From Nocardia kruczakiae NBRC 101016 (GTDB lineage Bacteria > Actinomycetota > Actinomycetes > Mycobacteriales > Mycobacteriaceae), in contig NZ_BDBL01000002.1 of the NCBI RefSeq assembly GCF_001612965.1, forward strand, positions 1 to 64,000: a stretch of 64,000 nt of DNA, written 5' to 3'. Position 1 is the first letter of the stretch; every line of letters begins with the position of its first letter. This document shows, piece after piece, positions 33,641 to 44,099 of the stretch. The notes below the pieces were generated by a model. It did no database searches and was not told the DNA's origin. It was given only the letters and a program-made list of their open reading frames with translations. A program made the position numbers and the translations under genes.

Positions 33641-34231
33641 CTACAACCAGGTGTCCAGGGTGGTGGTGGTGAGGAAGTGTTCGAGGTCGGCTCGCCAGGG
33701 GGCCGGAGTGGTCTTCTCGGGTTCGATGGCGGTGTACTGGCCGCGGTAGAAGAGAAGCGGCCTGCCGGAGTCCGTGGACTCCGACAGGGCCAGTACCCGG
33801 CCGATCACGATGTAGTGATCGCCGCCGTCGACGACGCTGTCCACCGTGCACTGGATCGTGGCCAGCGCGTCGTCCAGGACCGGAAGTCCCAGCTCCGAAG
33901 TGCTCCAGCCGATTCCGGCGAACTTGTCGGGTTCGCGGGAACCGAAGCGGGCACACACCTGTTGTTGTTCCTCGGCCAGGACGTTCACGCAGAACCGTCC
34001 CGACTGCTCGATCGCGGCCCAGGACCGCGATCCCTTGGTGGGACAGAACAGCACGAGCGGCGGGTCGAGGGAGAGGGCGGCGAAGGACTGACAGGCGAAA
34101 CCGATCGGCGCCCGCTCGGTGTCCTCGGTCTCGGTGAAGGTGGTGATCACCGTGATACCGGTGCAGAACTGTCCCAGTACATTCCGGAACTGCCGGCCGT
34201 CGATCTCGGGGTATTCGCCCGTGGCGGTCAT
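33641..34231 (-). CDS. hsaB: HsaB, flavin reductase component of 3-HSA hydroxylase
   Basis: A 196-residue flavin reductase-like (PF01613) protein. Motifs are RNVLGQFCTGITVITTF near 18, PIGFACQSFAALSLDPPLVLFCP near 45-70 (flavin-binding), SGRFCVNVLAE and GDHYIVIGRVLAL. HsaB supplies reduced FMN/FAD to HsaA for hydroxylation of 3-HSA to the catechol 3,4-DHSA. The start MTATGEY (ATG 34231) has GGAGAGGG upstream; the longer frame runs into the hsaC gap. Last gene of hsaADCB. Confidence 0.92.
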   Translation of the reverse strand: MTATGEYPEIDGRQFRNVLGQFCTGITVITTFTETEDTERAPIGFACQSFAALSLDPPLVLFCPTKGSRSWAAIEQSGRFCVNVLAEEQQQVCARFGSREPDKFAGIGWSTSELGLPVLDDALATIQCTVDSVVDGGDHYIVIGRVLALSESTDSGRPLLFYRGQYTAIEPEKTTPAPWRADLEHFLTTTTLDTWL

Positions 34232-34254
34232 GGTTGTCGCCCTCTCCGCGCTCG

Positions 34255-37201
<2,947 letters not shown>

Positions 37202-37286
37202 CTCGGGGGCTGCTCCTGCCTGGTCGAAATCGGAACGGGTGTATCGGTCGCATTCCGTTCTGCGGAACCGATACTTGTCTTGAGAC

Positions 37287-37300
37287 TAGAACACGTTCTT
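37287..37300. promoter_or_regulatory. KstR-like box, hsaA side
   Basis: TAGAACACGTTCTT fits TnnAACnnGTTnnA except for the last base and contains a perfect AGAACACGTTCT core. It lies 85 bp upstream of hsaA in the 225-bp divergent promoter region. Confidence 0.75.
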
Positions 37301-37389
37301 ATTTATGTCGAGAACGGGTGTTCATTGTCCCACAACGAACACCTTTGCCTGGTAGTCAACGGAATAGCTGGCGCTGGGCCGCTCAATTT

Positions 37390-37403
37390 TGTAACGTGTT
37401 CTA
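37390..37403. promoter_or_regulatory. KstR box, kshA side
   Basis: TGTAACGTGTTCTA matches TnnAACnnGTTnnA fully, 23 bp upstream of the kshA start and about 100 bp from the other box, so each transcript appears to have its own operator. Confidence 0.82.
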
Positions 37404-37426
37404 GTACTTCCAGAGGAGGGATGACG

Positions 37427-38644
37427 ATGGCAGAAACCGCACAGCGGAGCGGGAAGGTCCGCGAGATCGACGTCGGCTCGACACCGACGCGGTACGCGCG
37501 GGGCTGGCATTGCCTGGGCCTGGCCGAGACGTTCCGCGACGGTAAGCCGCATGCCGTGCAGGCTTTCGGCACCAAACTCGTGGTGTGGGCCGACAGCAAC
37601 GACGAGCTGAAGGTGCTCGACGCCTACTGCCGCCACCTCGGCGGCGATCTCAGCATGGGCGAGATCAAGGGCGACTCCATCGCGTGCCCGTTCCACGACT
37701 GGCGCTGGGGCGGCAACGGCCGCTGCACCTCGATCCCGTACGCGCGGCGTGTGCCGCCGCTGGCCCGCACCCGCGCCTGGACCACCCTCGAGCGCAACGG
37801 CCAGCTCTACGTCTGGCACGACCACGAGGGCAATCCGCCGCCCGACGACGTCACCATCCCCTACATCGAGGGGCCCTACACCGACGCCGACGGCAATCCG
37901 GTCGAAGAGCGCAACGACGACTGGACCCCGTTCACCTGGAACACCATGCTGATCGAGGGCGCCAACTGCCGCGAGATCGTGGACAACGTGGTGGACATGG
38001 CCCACTTCTTCTACATCCACTTCGCCTTCCCGACGTACTTCAAGAACGTCTTCGAAGGTCACGTGGCCACGCAGTTCCTCGAGACCAAGGGCCGTCCGGA
38101 CATCGGCGTGGCCGCCAAGTACGGCGGGGAGACGCTGCTGAAGTCGGAGGCGTCCTACTTCGGCCCGTCCTACATGATCAACCCGCTGACCAATATCTAC
38201 GGCGGCTACCAGATCAAGGTCCAGCTGATCAACTGCCACTACCCGGTGACGCAGGATTCGTTCGTGCTGCAGTACGGCCTGTCGGTCGAGAAGCCCAAGG
38301 GCATCGACGACGAGACGGCGGAGAAGCTGGCCAAGTCCATGACCGACTTCTTCGGTGACGGCTTCCTGCAGGACGTGGAGATCTGGAAGCACAAGTCCAA
38401 GATCGACAACCCGCTGCTCTGCGAGGAGGACGGCCCGGTCTACCAGCTGCGCCGCTGGTACGACCAGTTCTACGTCGACGTCGCCGATATCGACCCGAAG
38501 ATGGTGCAGCGCTTCGAATTCGAGGTCGACACCACCAAGGCCAACGAGCACTGGGAGGCCGAGGTCGCCGAGAATCTGCGGCGTAAGAAGGAAGAGGACG
38601 CGGCACAGCAGGACCCTGCCGTCAAGCAGGAGGCTGGTGCCTGA
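37427..38644 (+). CDS. kshA: KshA, 3-ketosteroid 9alpha-hydroxylase oxygenase
   Basis: A 405-residue Rieske non-haem iron oxygenase. The [2Fe-2S] ligands are Cys68/His70 (AYCRHLGGDL) and Cys87/His90 (ACPFHDWRW). The mononuclear iron site is in the REIVDNVVDMAHFFYIHFAFP helix near 185-200 with two His and a downstream Asp. KshA with reductase KshB 9a-hydroxylates steroid-dienones, causing spontaneous ring-B opening to 3-HSA. No kshB is in the window. ATG 37427 was chosen over 37421 because AGGAGGG gives better spacing. The C-terminal tail is charged and Gln-rich. Overlaps the next small gene by 1 bp. Confidence 0.94.
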   Translation: MAETAQRSGKVREIDVGSTPTRYARGWHCLGLAETFRDGKPHAVQAFGTKLVVWADSNDELKVLDAYCRHLGGDLSMGEIKGDSIACPFHDWRWGGNGRCTSIPYARRVPPLARTRAWTTLERNGQLYVWHDHEGNPPPDDVTIPYIEGPYTDADGNPVEERNDDWTPFTWNTMLIEGANCREIVDNVVDMAHFFYIHFAFPTYFKNVFEGHVATQFLETKGRPDIGVAAKYGGETLLKSEASYFGPSYMINPLTNIYGGYQIKVQLINCHYPVTQDSFVLQYGLSVEKPKGIDDETAEKLAKSMTDFFGDGFLQDVEIWKHKSKIDNPLLCEEDGPVYQLRRWYDQFYVDVADIDPKMVQRFEFEVDTTKANEHWEAEVAENLRRKKEEDAAQQDPAVKQEAGA

Positions 38645-38961
38645 TGGTCTCCTGGGCCAAAGCACCCGATTTCGCGGACCGCCCGGAACGCCGGGAGCAG
38701 GTGCGTGCCCAGACGGTCGTCGACAAGCAGCGCTATCTCGAAGACGGCCTGACGCCGGTGGCCTGCCGGGCATGCGGGGTGGAAGTCCTCGTCCGCAAGT
38801 CCTCCTCACACCAGCGTTCGGTGCAGTGGACGGTCAGCCCGGCCGAACACTGCCCGGTCTTCGCGAAACTGGCCGGGCCGGGGCGGCCGGATCCGTGCCC
38901 GGATCTGGAGAAGTCGATCCAGTATGCGATCGATGAGGGGATGCTGGCGATCGACGAGTAA
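38644..38961 (+). CDS. Small Cys-containing protein, Rv3527-like
   Basis: A 105-residue protein translationally coupled to kshA (ATG within TGATG). It has a CRACG motif near residue 42, then VLVRKSSSHQRSVQWT, HCPVF near 75 and CPD near 90. The four Cys could form a small zinc or iron site, though spacing is not that of a classical ribbon. A homologous small gene follows kshA in M. tuberculosis (Rv3527). Function unknown; its coupling suggests an assembly or electron-transfer accessory role for KshA, which is inference only. Confidence 0.8.
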   Translation: MVSWAKAPDFADRPERREQVRAQTVVDKQRYLEDGLTPVACRACGVEVLVRKSSSHQRSVQWTVSPAEHCPVFAKLAGPGRPDPCPDLEKSIQYAIDEGMLAIDE

Positions 38962-38977
38962 GCAGGCGTGTGACTCG

Positions 38978-39018
38978 GGCCCGCCCACCGTATTCGACTC
39001 GGATCCGGTGGGCGGGCC
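38978..39018 (+). terminator. Hairpin terminator of the kshA operon
   Basis: A 12-bp perfect stem GGCCCGCCCACC/GGTGGGCGGGCC with a 17-nt loop, 16 bp after the stop and directly abutting the 67-bp element. Confidence 0.82.
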
Positions 39019-39085
39019 TGAACTATTCGTGCAAACCTCCGCACGACAGGCGGAAATCGCGCCGAATCGCCGAGGTTTGCACGAT
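39019..39085. repeat. 67-bp palindromic element, copy 2 (inverted)
   Basis: Reading the minus strand it starts ATCGTGCAAACCTCGGCG and ends AGGTTTGCACGAATAGTTCA, opposite in orientation to copies 1 and 3. Perfect 12-bp arms. It lies between the convergent Rv3527-like and cupin genes. Confidence 0.85.
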
Positions 39086-39100
39086 TTGTCACCCCGGCGA

Positions 39101-39508
39101 TCAGTCCAGCCGGAAGTCCGCGAAATCGAATCCGGGCGCGACCACGCAGCTCACCAGCACGTATTCGTCCCCGGCCGGGCGTGCGGCCTGGCTGACACCG
39201 GCGGGCACCACGGCCTGCAGAAGTTGTCCTCGTTCGACGTCGGGGCCGAGAATCACTTCGTCGCCGCCGATGTTCAGCAGTAGCGGGCCACCGCGCTGCC
39301 ACAACCAGATCTCGTCCGAGCGCACGGTATGCGGCGCGGAACGTTCGTGCGGCAGCAACAGGAAGTGGATGGCGGTGGCGGATGCGCGCGGGCCGTCGTA
39401 GCCGTCCGGCTCGAATTCGACCGGACTGCGGTAGGTTTCGCGGAACCAGCCACCTTCGGGATGCGGTTGCAGATCCAGCGCCTCGGCCAGCGCGGGTCGT
39501 TCGGACAT
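39101..39508 (-). CDS. Cupin (DUF985, cupin_5) protein
   Basis: A 135-residue single-domain cupin. Family signatures are LDLQPHPEGGWFRETYRSP at 10-28, AIHFLLLPHERSAPHTVRSDEIWLWQRGGPL with the metal-type His and Glu around 50-75, and the closing VVAPGFDFADF. Start MSERPAL (ATG 39508) has AGGAGG at ideal spacing; upstream residues are not conserved. DUF985 cupins have been linked to sugar or small-molecule binding, but no reaction is firmly assigned. Monocistronic, 41 bp after the TetR gene in the same direction. Confidence 0.87.
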   Translation of the reverse strand: MSERPALAEALDLQPHPEGGWFRETYRSPVEFEPDGYDGPRASATAIHFLLLPHERSAPHTVRSDEIWLWQRGGPLLLNIGGDEVILGPDVERGQLLQAVVPAGVSQAARPAGDEYVLVSCVVAPGFDFADFRLD

Positions 39509-39549
39509 CGTCGCCTCCTGCGGGGTAATCGGTTGCCCATGGGGGCGCG

Positions 39550-40308
39550 TCACAGGTCACGGACCGCGCTGTAGGCCATCGCGACATGGGTGAACAGGGT
39601 CGTGCGTTGCTCGCGGACCGCGGCGTCGCCGGGTTCGAGCAGGCACTGCTGTGAGGTTCCGTCGTGGACCGCGACCACCGCCCGCCCGAGGCCCTCGCGG
39701 TCGGTGACGGTGCGGCCCGCGCGGTTCAGCAGCGCCTCGAGGACCGGCAGCAGTGCCGCGACGATCGCGTTCTCCCGCGCGACCATCACCCGCCGCAGCG
39801 GCGGGTTGCGCAGGGCGTGGGCGGTGAATTCGGCGGTGATGCGAAACCACTTGTCGTCCAGCGGAACCGCCCGCAGCACCTGTTCCACACCGGCGCGCAG
39901 ATCGTGGACATCGGCGCCGGACTCCGACTCCAGCACTGCCGTGAGTTCGCGCAGCATCTCCGCCGACCGCAACTCCCACATCGCCAGGAACAGTTCCTCC
40001 AGCGAGCTGAAGTTCGAGTAGAACGCCCCGCGGGTGAATCCGGCGCGCTCACAGATCTGCTCGACCGTGCACCGACCGAACCCCTCTTCGGCGAATGCGT
40101 CGAAGGCCGCGTCGAGCAACCGCTGCCGAGTCTCGGCCCGCCGCTTCGTCATTCGCGGTTCGCGCGCCGCTACGCCGCTCGGATCGGCGACATCACCGGT
40201 GTGAGCGACCTCTGCCGGCGTCCCCGATTCGGCCGATACGTCACGGCGACGTTCCGCCCCCCGGCCGCGCCCGACCTCGGACCGACCCCGGGAACCGACC
40301 GACGTCAC
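39550..40308 (-). CDS. TetR-family regulator with basic N-terminal extension
   Basis: A 252-residue TetR protein. The HTH region (about residues 58-102) has RLLDAAFDAFAEEGFGRCTVEQIC and RAGFTRGAFYSNFSSLEELFLAM. The C-terminal ligand domain includes AAVREQRTTLFTHVAMAYSAV. GTG 40308, preceded by AGAGGAAG, is favoured over ATG 40152 and adds an Arg/Gly/Glu-rich 52-residue extension that could be disordered. A 16-bp perfect palindrome lies 26 bp upstream and is probably its operator. The divergent small secreted protein and downstream cupin are candidate targets. Confidence 0.82.
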   Translation of the reverse strand: MTSVGSRGRSEVGRGRGAERRRDVSAESGTPAEVAHTGDVADPSGVAAREPRMTKRRAETRQRLLDAAFDAFAEEGFGRCTVEQICERAGFTRGAFYSNFSSLEELFLAMWELRSAEMLRELTAVLESESGADVHDLRAGVEQVLRAVPLDDKWFRITAEFTAHALRNPPLRRVMVARENAIVAALLPVLEALLNRAGRTVTDREGLGRAVVAVHDGTSQQCLLEPGDAAVREQRTTLFTHVAMAYSAVRDL

Positions 40309-40334
40309 GAACGCTTCCTCTCCATGGACACGTG

Positions 40335-40350
40335 GATACACGAGTGTATC
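40335..40350. promoter_or_regulatory. Palindromic operator for the adjacent TetR
   Basis: GATACACGAGTGTATC has 7-bp perfect arms around GA, 26 bp before the regulator's GTG start. Confidence 0.72.
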
Positions 40351-40457
40351 AACCGGCATTCCGGTGTCGGCGACCGAAAGAACCACAACGGCCGCCGGGC
40401 CGCACACGGGTCCCTGGCTGCTGCGCGCCGGCCCGGTATGCCGAATCCGTGCCGGTC

Positions 40458-40943
40458 TCAGCTGAGGTTGGTGCCCGACCAGCCGAAGTTGAAGCTGTGG
40501 CCCTTCGAGTGGCAGGTGATCGCGCCGCGACCACCGCCACTGCAGCTGGCGCCGCCATAGTTGATGGTGCCGCCGTAGTCGTAACCGTCGGAGGCCGGAC
40601 CCGGATCGATCGAGCGGCTGCCCGCGCGGCCGAGCGGACCGGTCAGGCCGAAGGTCGGATGCGCGGGCAGAAACGGCAGATCGATGGCGAGGTTGGTGAT
40701 CGGAATGCCGTACAGATTCGCGATTCCGGGGCTGATGTCGCAGCCGACATCCCCGTTGGGATGCATCGAACAATTCGCATATCCGGCACTGAAGTAGACG
40801 GTGTCACCGACCAGATAATCCGCGGGGTTCAAAACTGTCGAAGCGGTCGCCGTCGTCGCCGGCGCCGCGGTGGCCACTGCCGCACCTGTCATCGACATCG
40901 CCACGGCGGCAAGGGATCCGCCGATCAACGCCCGTATCTTCAC
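40458..40943 (-). CDS. Small secreted protein of unknown function
   Basis: A 161-residue exported protein. Residues 1-28 are a Sec signal peptide (MKIRALIGGSLAAVAMSM, ending ATAA|PAT). The mature part has four Cys (YANCSMH, VGCDISP, ASCSGGG, ITCHSKG), suggesting two disulphides, and ends in FNFGWSGTNLS, an aromatic C-terminus as in some beta-barrel or envelope proteins. No homologous domain recognised. Reads leftward toward the TetR gene with no shared promoter elements seen. Envelope-associated role inferred from the signal peptide only. Confidence 0.82.
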   Translation of the reverse strand: MKIRALIGGSLAAVAMSMTGAAVATAAPATTATASTVLNPADYLVGDTVYFSAGYANCSMHPNGDVGCDISPGIANLYGIPITNLAIDLPFLPAHPTFGLTGPLGRAGSRSIDPGPASDGYDYGGTINYGGASCSGGGRGAITCHSKGHSFNFGWSGTNLS

Positions 40944-41132
40944 AGAAAGCTCCTATGCGTGGTTCGTCCGAAAATTCGAGCTCGAGAATCTCCTGATGCA
41001 ATGCGCCTATGTATCTCGATCCTGGTATCCGGATCGATGCGAATCGGTCTGTCGTTACGCCGGAGGGCATTGTCTCGCAATCGTATCGAGGAAGGACGGC
41101 TTTCCGGCAGCGCGCCGCTCGAATACGACAAA

Positions 41133-41160
41133 GGCCGCGGACGATGCGTCGTCCGCGGCC
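41133..41160 (-). terminator. Terminator of the hsaEGF operon
   Basis: A 12-bp perfect stem GGCCGCGGACGA/TCGTCCGCGGCC with a 4-nt loop, 17 bp past the hsaF stop, followed by TTTG on the transcribed strand. The 40944-41132 stretch holds only the secreted gene's upstream region. Confidence 0.85.
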
Positions 41161-41176
41161 CTTCGTTCCGGCGTGA

Positions 41177-42226
41177 TCAGGCGGAGGCGGTCTGTTCCCG
41201 CTGCAGTTCCAGCGCGATGTCGATCAGCTGGTCCTCCTGGCCACCGACCAGCTTGCGCTTACCCGCGCGTACCAGCATTTCGGCCGCCGAGACGCCGTAG
41301 CGTTCGGCTTGGCGCTCGGCGTGCTTGAGGAAGCTCGAGTACACGCCGGCGTAGCCCATCATCAGGGCCTGGCGGTCGAGCAGGCATTCCTGCGGCATGG
41401 CCGGGCGCACGACGTCCTCGGCGGCATCGGCGATGGCGAAGAAGTCGATACCGGTCTTGATACCGATCTTGTCGGCCACGCCGACGAACGCCTCGACCGG
41501 GGTGTTGCCCGCACCGGCGCCGAAACGCCGTGCGCTGCCGTCGATCTGCTTGGCGCCGGCCTTGACCGCGTAGATCGAGTTGGCTACGGCGAGGTCGAGG
41601 TTCTCGTGGCCGTGGAAGCCGACCTGGGCGTCGTCGCCGAGTTCGGCGGCGACCGCGGCGATGCGGTCGGACACCTGATCCAGCACCAGCGCACCTGCGG
41701 AGTCCACGACGTAGACGCACTGGCAGCCCGCGTCGGCCATGATGCGCGCCTGCTTCGCGAGCACCTCCGGCGGCTGCGAATGCGACATCATCAGGAAGCC
41801 GACGGTCTCCATGCCGAGGTCGCGGGCATAGCCGAAGTGCTGGATAGAGACGTCGGCCTCGGTGCAGTGGGTGGCGATGCGGACGATGGACGCGCCGTTG
41901 TCCTGGGAGATCTTGATGTCCTCCTTGACGCCCACGCCGGGCAGCATCAGGACCGCGATCTTGGCCTGCTTCGCGGTCTGCGCCGCGATCGTGATCAGTT
42001 CCTGCTCAGGGGTTTTGGAGAACCCGTAGTTGAACGAGGAACCGCCCAGTCCGTCACCGTGGGTCACCTCGATGACCGGCACACCCGCGGCATCGACGGC
42101 CGCGACGATATCGCGCACCTCGGTGGCGGTGAACTGGTGGCGCTTGTGATGGGAACCGTCGCGCAGCGAGGTGTCGGTGACGCGGACATCGAGTTCCTGG
42201 GAGAACGGCTGCAATACGTAGTTCAT
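41177..42226 (-). CDS. hsaF: HsaF, 4-hydroxy-2-oxohexanoate aldolase
   Basis: A 349-residue DRE-TIM metallolyase. [18 protein letters not shown] (residues 15-32) supplies metal-binding Asp and His; [13 protein letters not shown] near 205 gives the HxH metal pair. Together with HsaG it splits 4-hydroxy-2-oxohexanoate into pyruvate and propanal, which is channelled to propionyl-CoA. GGAGGG before the ATG. Last gene of hsaEGF; 13 bp after hsaG. Confidence 0.94.
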   Translation of the reverse strand: MNYVLQPFSQELDVRVTDTSLRDGSHHKRHQFTATEVRDIVAAVDAAGVPVIEVTHGDGLGGSSFNYGFSKTPEQELITIAAQTAKQAKIAVLMLPGVGVKEDIKISQDNGASIVRIATHCTEADVSIQHFGYARDLGMETVGFLMMSHSQPPEVLAKQARIMADAGCQCVYVVDSAGALVLDQVSDRIAAVAAELGDDAQVGFHGHENLDLAVANSIYAVKAGAKQIDGSARRFGAGAGNTPVEAFVGVADKIGIKTGIDFFAIADAAEDVVRPAMPQECLLDRQALMMGYAGVYSSFLKHAERQAERYGVSAAEMLVRAGKRKLVGGQEDQLIDIALELQREQTASA

Positions 42227-42239
42227 GATCTGGTCCCTC

Positions 42240-43151
42240 CTAGACCCGAGCCGTGAGGATCTGTTCGGCCATGACCTCGCCCACCCGGGTGGCGGCGGCG
42301 GTCATGATGTCGAGGTTGCCCGCGTACGGGGGCAGGAAGTCGCCCGCGCCCTCGACCTCCACGAAGACCGAAACCTTCGCCATCCCACCGGAAATCACGC
42401 TCGGCTCGTCGAACTGCGGTTCGTTGAGCAGGCGGTAGCCGGGCACGTACTCCTGGATGTCGGCGACCATCCGGTGGATGGATTCGCTGATCGCGTCGGT
42501 GTCGGCATCCTCTGGAATGGCGGCGAAGATGGTGTCGCGCATGATCATCGGCGGCTCGGCCGGGTTGAGGATGATGATCGCCTTGCCGCGTTTGGCGCCA
42601 CCGATGGTCTCCACACCCTTGCTGGTGGTCTTGGTGAACTCGTCGATGTTCGCGCGGGTGCCGGGCCCGGCCGAGACCGAGGAAACCGAGGCGACGATCT
42701 CGGCGTAGGGCACCTCGACCACGCGCGAAACGGCCGCGACGATCGGAATCGTCGCCTGCCCACCGCAGGTGATCATGTTGACGTTCGGGGTGTCGATATT
42801 GGCGCCCAGGTTCACCGGCGGCACGACGGCCGGGCCGACCGCGGCGGGGGTGAGATCCACCGCGCGGATACCGGCCGCCTCGTACTTCGGCGCGTATTCG
42901 CGATGCACGTAGGCCGAGGTGGCCTCGAACAGCATGTCCGGCTTCTCCGGCAGCGCGAGCAGCCAGTCGGCGCCCTCGTGCGAGGTCTCCAGACCGAGCC
43001 CGCGAGCGCGCTTCAGGCCCTCGCTGTCCGGATCGATACCGATCATCCAGCGCGGCTCGATCCGCTCCGACCGCAGCAGCTTGTACAGCAGATCGGTGCT
43101 GATGTTCCCGGAGCCGACGATCGCGGCTGTCACCTTTCCATTGTCAGGCAC
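42240..43151 (-). CDS. hsaG: HsaG, acylating propanal dehydrogenase
   Basis: A 303-residue NAD-dependent acylating aldehyde dehydrogenase. Rossmann motif [20 protein letters not shown] near 9, and the nucleophilic Cys in [19 protein letters not shown] near 128. It converts the propanal released by HsaF to propionyl-CoA through a protein channel. GTG 43151 follows GGGAGATCAA. Sits between hsaE and hsaF. Confidence 0.94.
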   Translation of the reverse strand: MPDNGKVTAAIVGSGNISTDLLYKLLRSERIEPRWMIGIDPDSEGLKRARGLGLETSHEGADWLLALPEKPDMLFEATSAYVHREYAPKYEAAGIRAVDLTPAAVGPAVVPPVNLGANIDTPNVNMITCGGQATIPIVAAVSRVVEVPYAEIVASVSSVSAGPGTRANIDEFTKTTSKGVETIGGAKRGKAIIILNPAEPPMIMRDTIFAAIPEDADTDAISESIHRMVADIQEYVPGYRLLNEPQFDEPSVISGGMAKVSVFVEVEGAGDFLPPYAGNLDIMTAAATRVGEVMAEQILTARV

Positions 43152-43161
43152 TTGATCTCCC

Positions 43162-43947
43162 TCAGCTGAACTTCAAACGGACGGAACCGAGTCCAGCGAA
43201 CTCGGCATGGAAGTCGTCACCCGGACGGGCGTCGATGGCGCGGGTGCACGAACCCGGCAGCACGATGTCGCCGGCCTTCAGCCGCACCCCGAACGAGGCG
43301 ACCTTGCGGGCCAGCCAGGCCACCGCGATGGTCGGATCGTCGAGTACCGCGTCGCTGCGGCCCTGGGCGACGACCTCACCGTTGCGGGTCAATGTCGCGT
43401 CGATGGCCTTGATGTCCAGCGCATCCGGCGCCACCCGCTCGGGCCCGAGCACCCAGCCGGCCGAGGACGCGTTGTCGGCGATGGTGTCGCACAACGCGAT
43501 ATTCCAGTTCTTGATGCGGGTGTCGATCAGCTCGATGGCGGGGGCGTAGGCGACCGTCGCGGCCAGCACGTCGGCCTCGGTGCACTCCTCGCCCGGCAGA
43601 TCCGCGCCCAGCACGAAACCGACCTCGACCTCGACGCGCGGGAACAGGTACTTCCACGTGTCGACCGGAACGTCCTCGAACACCTGCATATCGGCGAGCA
43701 GATGGCCGTAGTCGGGTTCGTCGACGCCCATCATCTCCTGCATGGCCTTCGAGGAGAGCCCGACCTTGTGGCCGACCACCTTCGCGCCGTCGGCCAGCCG
43801 CTGCCGGATGTTGATGAGCTGAATCTCGTAGGCGTCGACCACGTCGATCGCCGCATACCGCGTGACCAGCGGATCGATCGGCACCCGATCTCGTTCGGCG
43901 ACCGCGAGCTCCGCGGCCAGTTCATTCCGTACCGCGTCGGACAGCAC
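43162..43947 (-). CDS. hsaE: HsaE, 2-hydroxyhexa-2,4-dienoate hydratase
   Basis: A 261-residue protein of the fumarylacetoacetate-hydrolase-like hydratase/decarboxylase family. Signature [27 protein letters not shown] near 35-60, [17 protein letters not shown] near 105 with metal-binding Glu residues, and [21 protein letters not shown] near 235. GTG 43947 was chosen: GGAAGG is 7 nt upstream and the length equals the M. tuberculosis enzyme; ATG 43962 would add five residues. First gene of hsaEGF, divergent from kstD. Confidence 0.93.
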   Translation of the reverse strand: MLSDAVRNELAAELAVAERDRVPIDPLVTRYAAIDVVDAYEIQLINIRQRLADGAKVVGHKVGLSSKAMQEMMGVDEPDYGHLLADMQVFEDVPVDTWKYLFPRVEVEVGFVLGADLPGEECTEADVLAATVAYAPAIELIDTRIKNWNIALCDTIADNASSAGWVLGPERVAPDALDIKAIDATLTRNGEVVAQGRSDAVLDDPTIAVAWLARKVASFGVRLKAGDIVLPGSCTRAIDARPGDDFHAEFAGLGSVRLKFS

Positions 43948-44006
43948 GCTTGTTCCTTCCATTGGGGCGCTCGGTCTGGGGACCAGCCGGTGAACGGGAT
44001 ACAAAC

Positions 44007-44020
44007 TGAAACGAGTTTTC
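44007..44020. promoter_or_regulatory. Weak KstR-like box, hsaE side
   Basis: TGAAACGAGTTTTC keeps the AAC-N2-GTT core and the first T but ends in C. About 60 bp upstream of hsaE, so a candidate operator for hsaEGF. Confidence 0.5.
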
Positions 44021-44084
44021 CTGCATTTTCTCGTGTCAGCAGTCCCATCTGCCAGACCAATATAGACCGAACCTGATCCGATTC

Positions 44085-44098
44085 TATAACGTGTTCTA
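44085..44098. promoter_or_regulatory. KstR box overlapping the kstD -10 region
   Basis: TATAACGTGTTCTA fully matches TnnAACnnGTTnnA and ends 1 bp before the kstD ATG. Its first six bases, TATAAC, resemble a -10 hexamer. Confidence 0.82.
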
Positions 44099-44099
44099 C

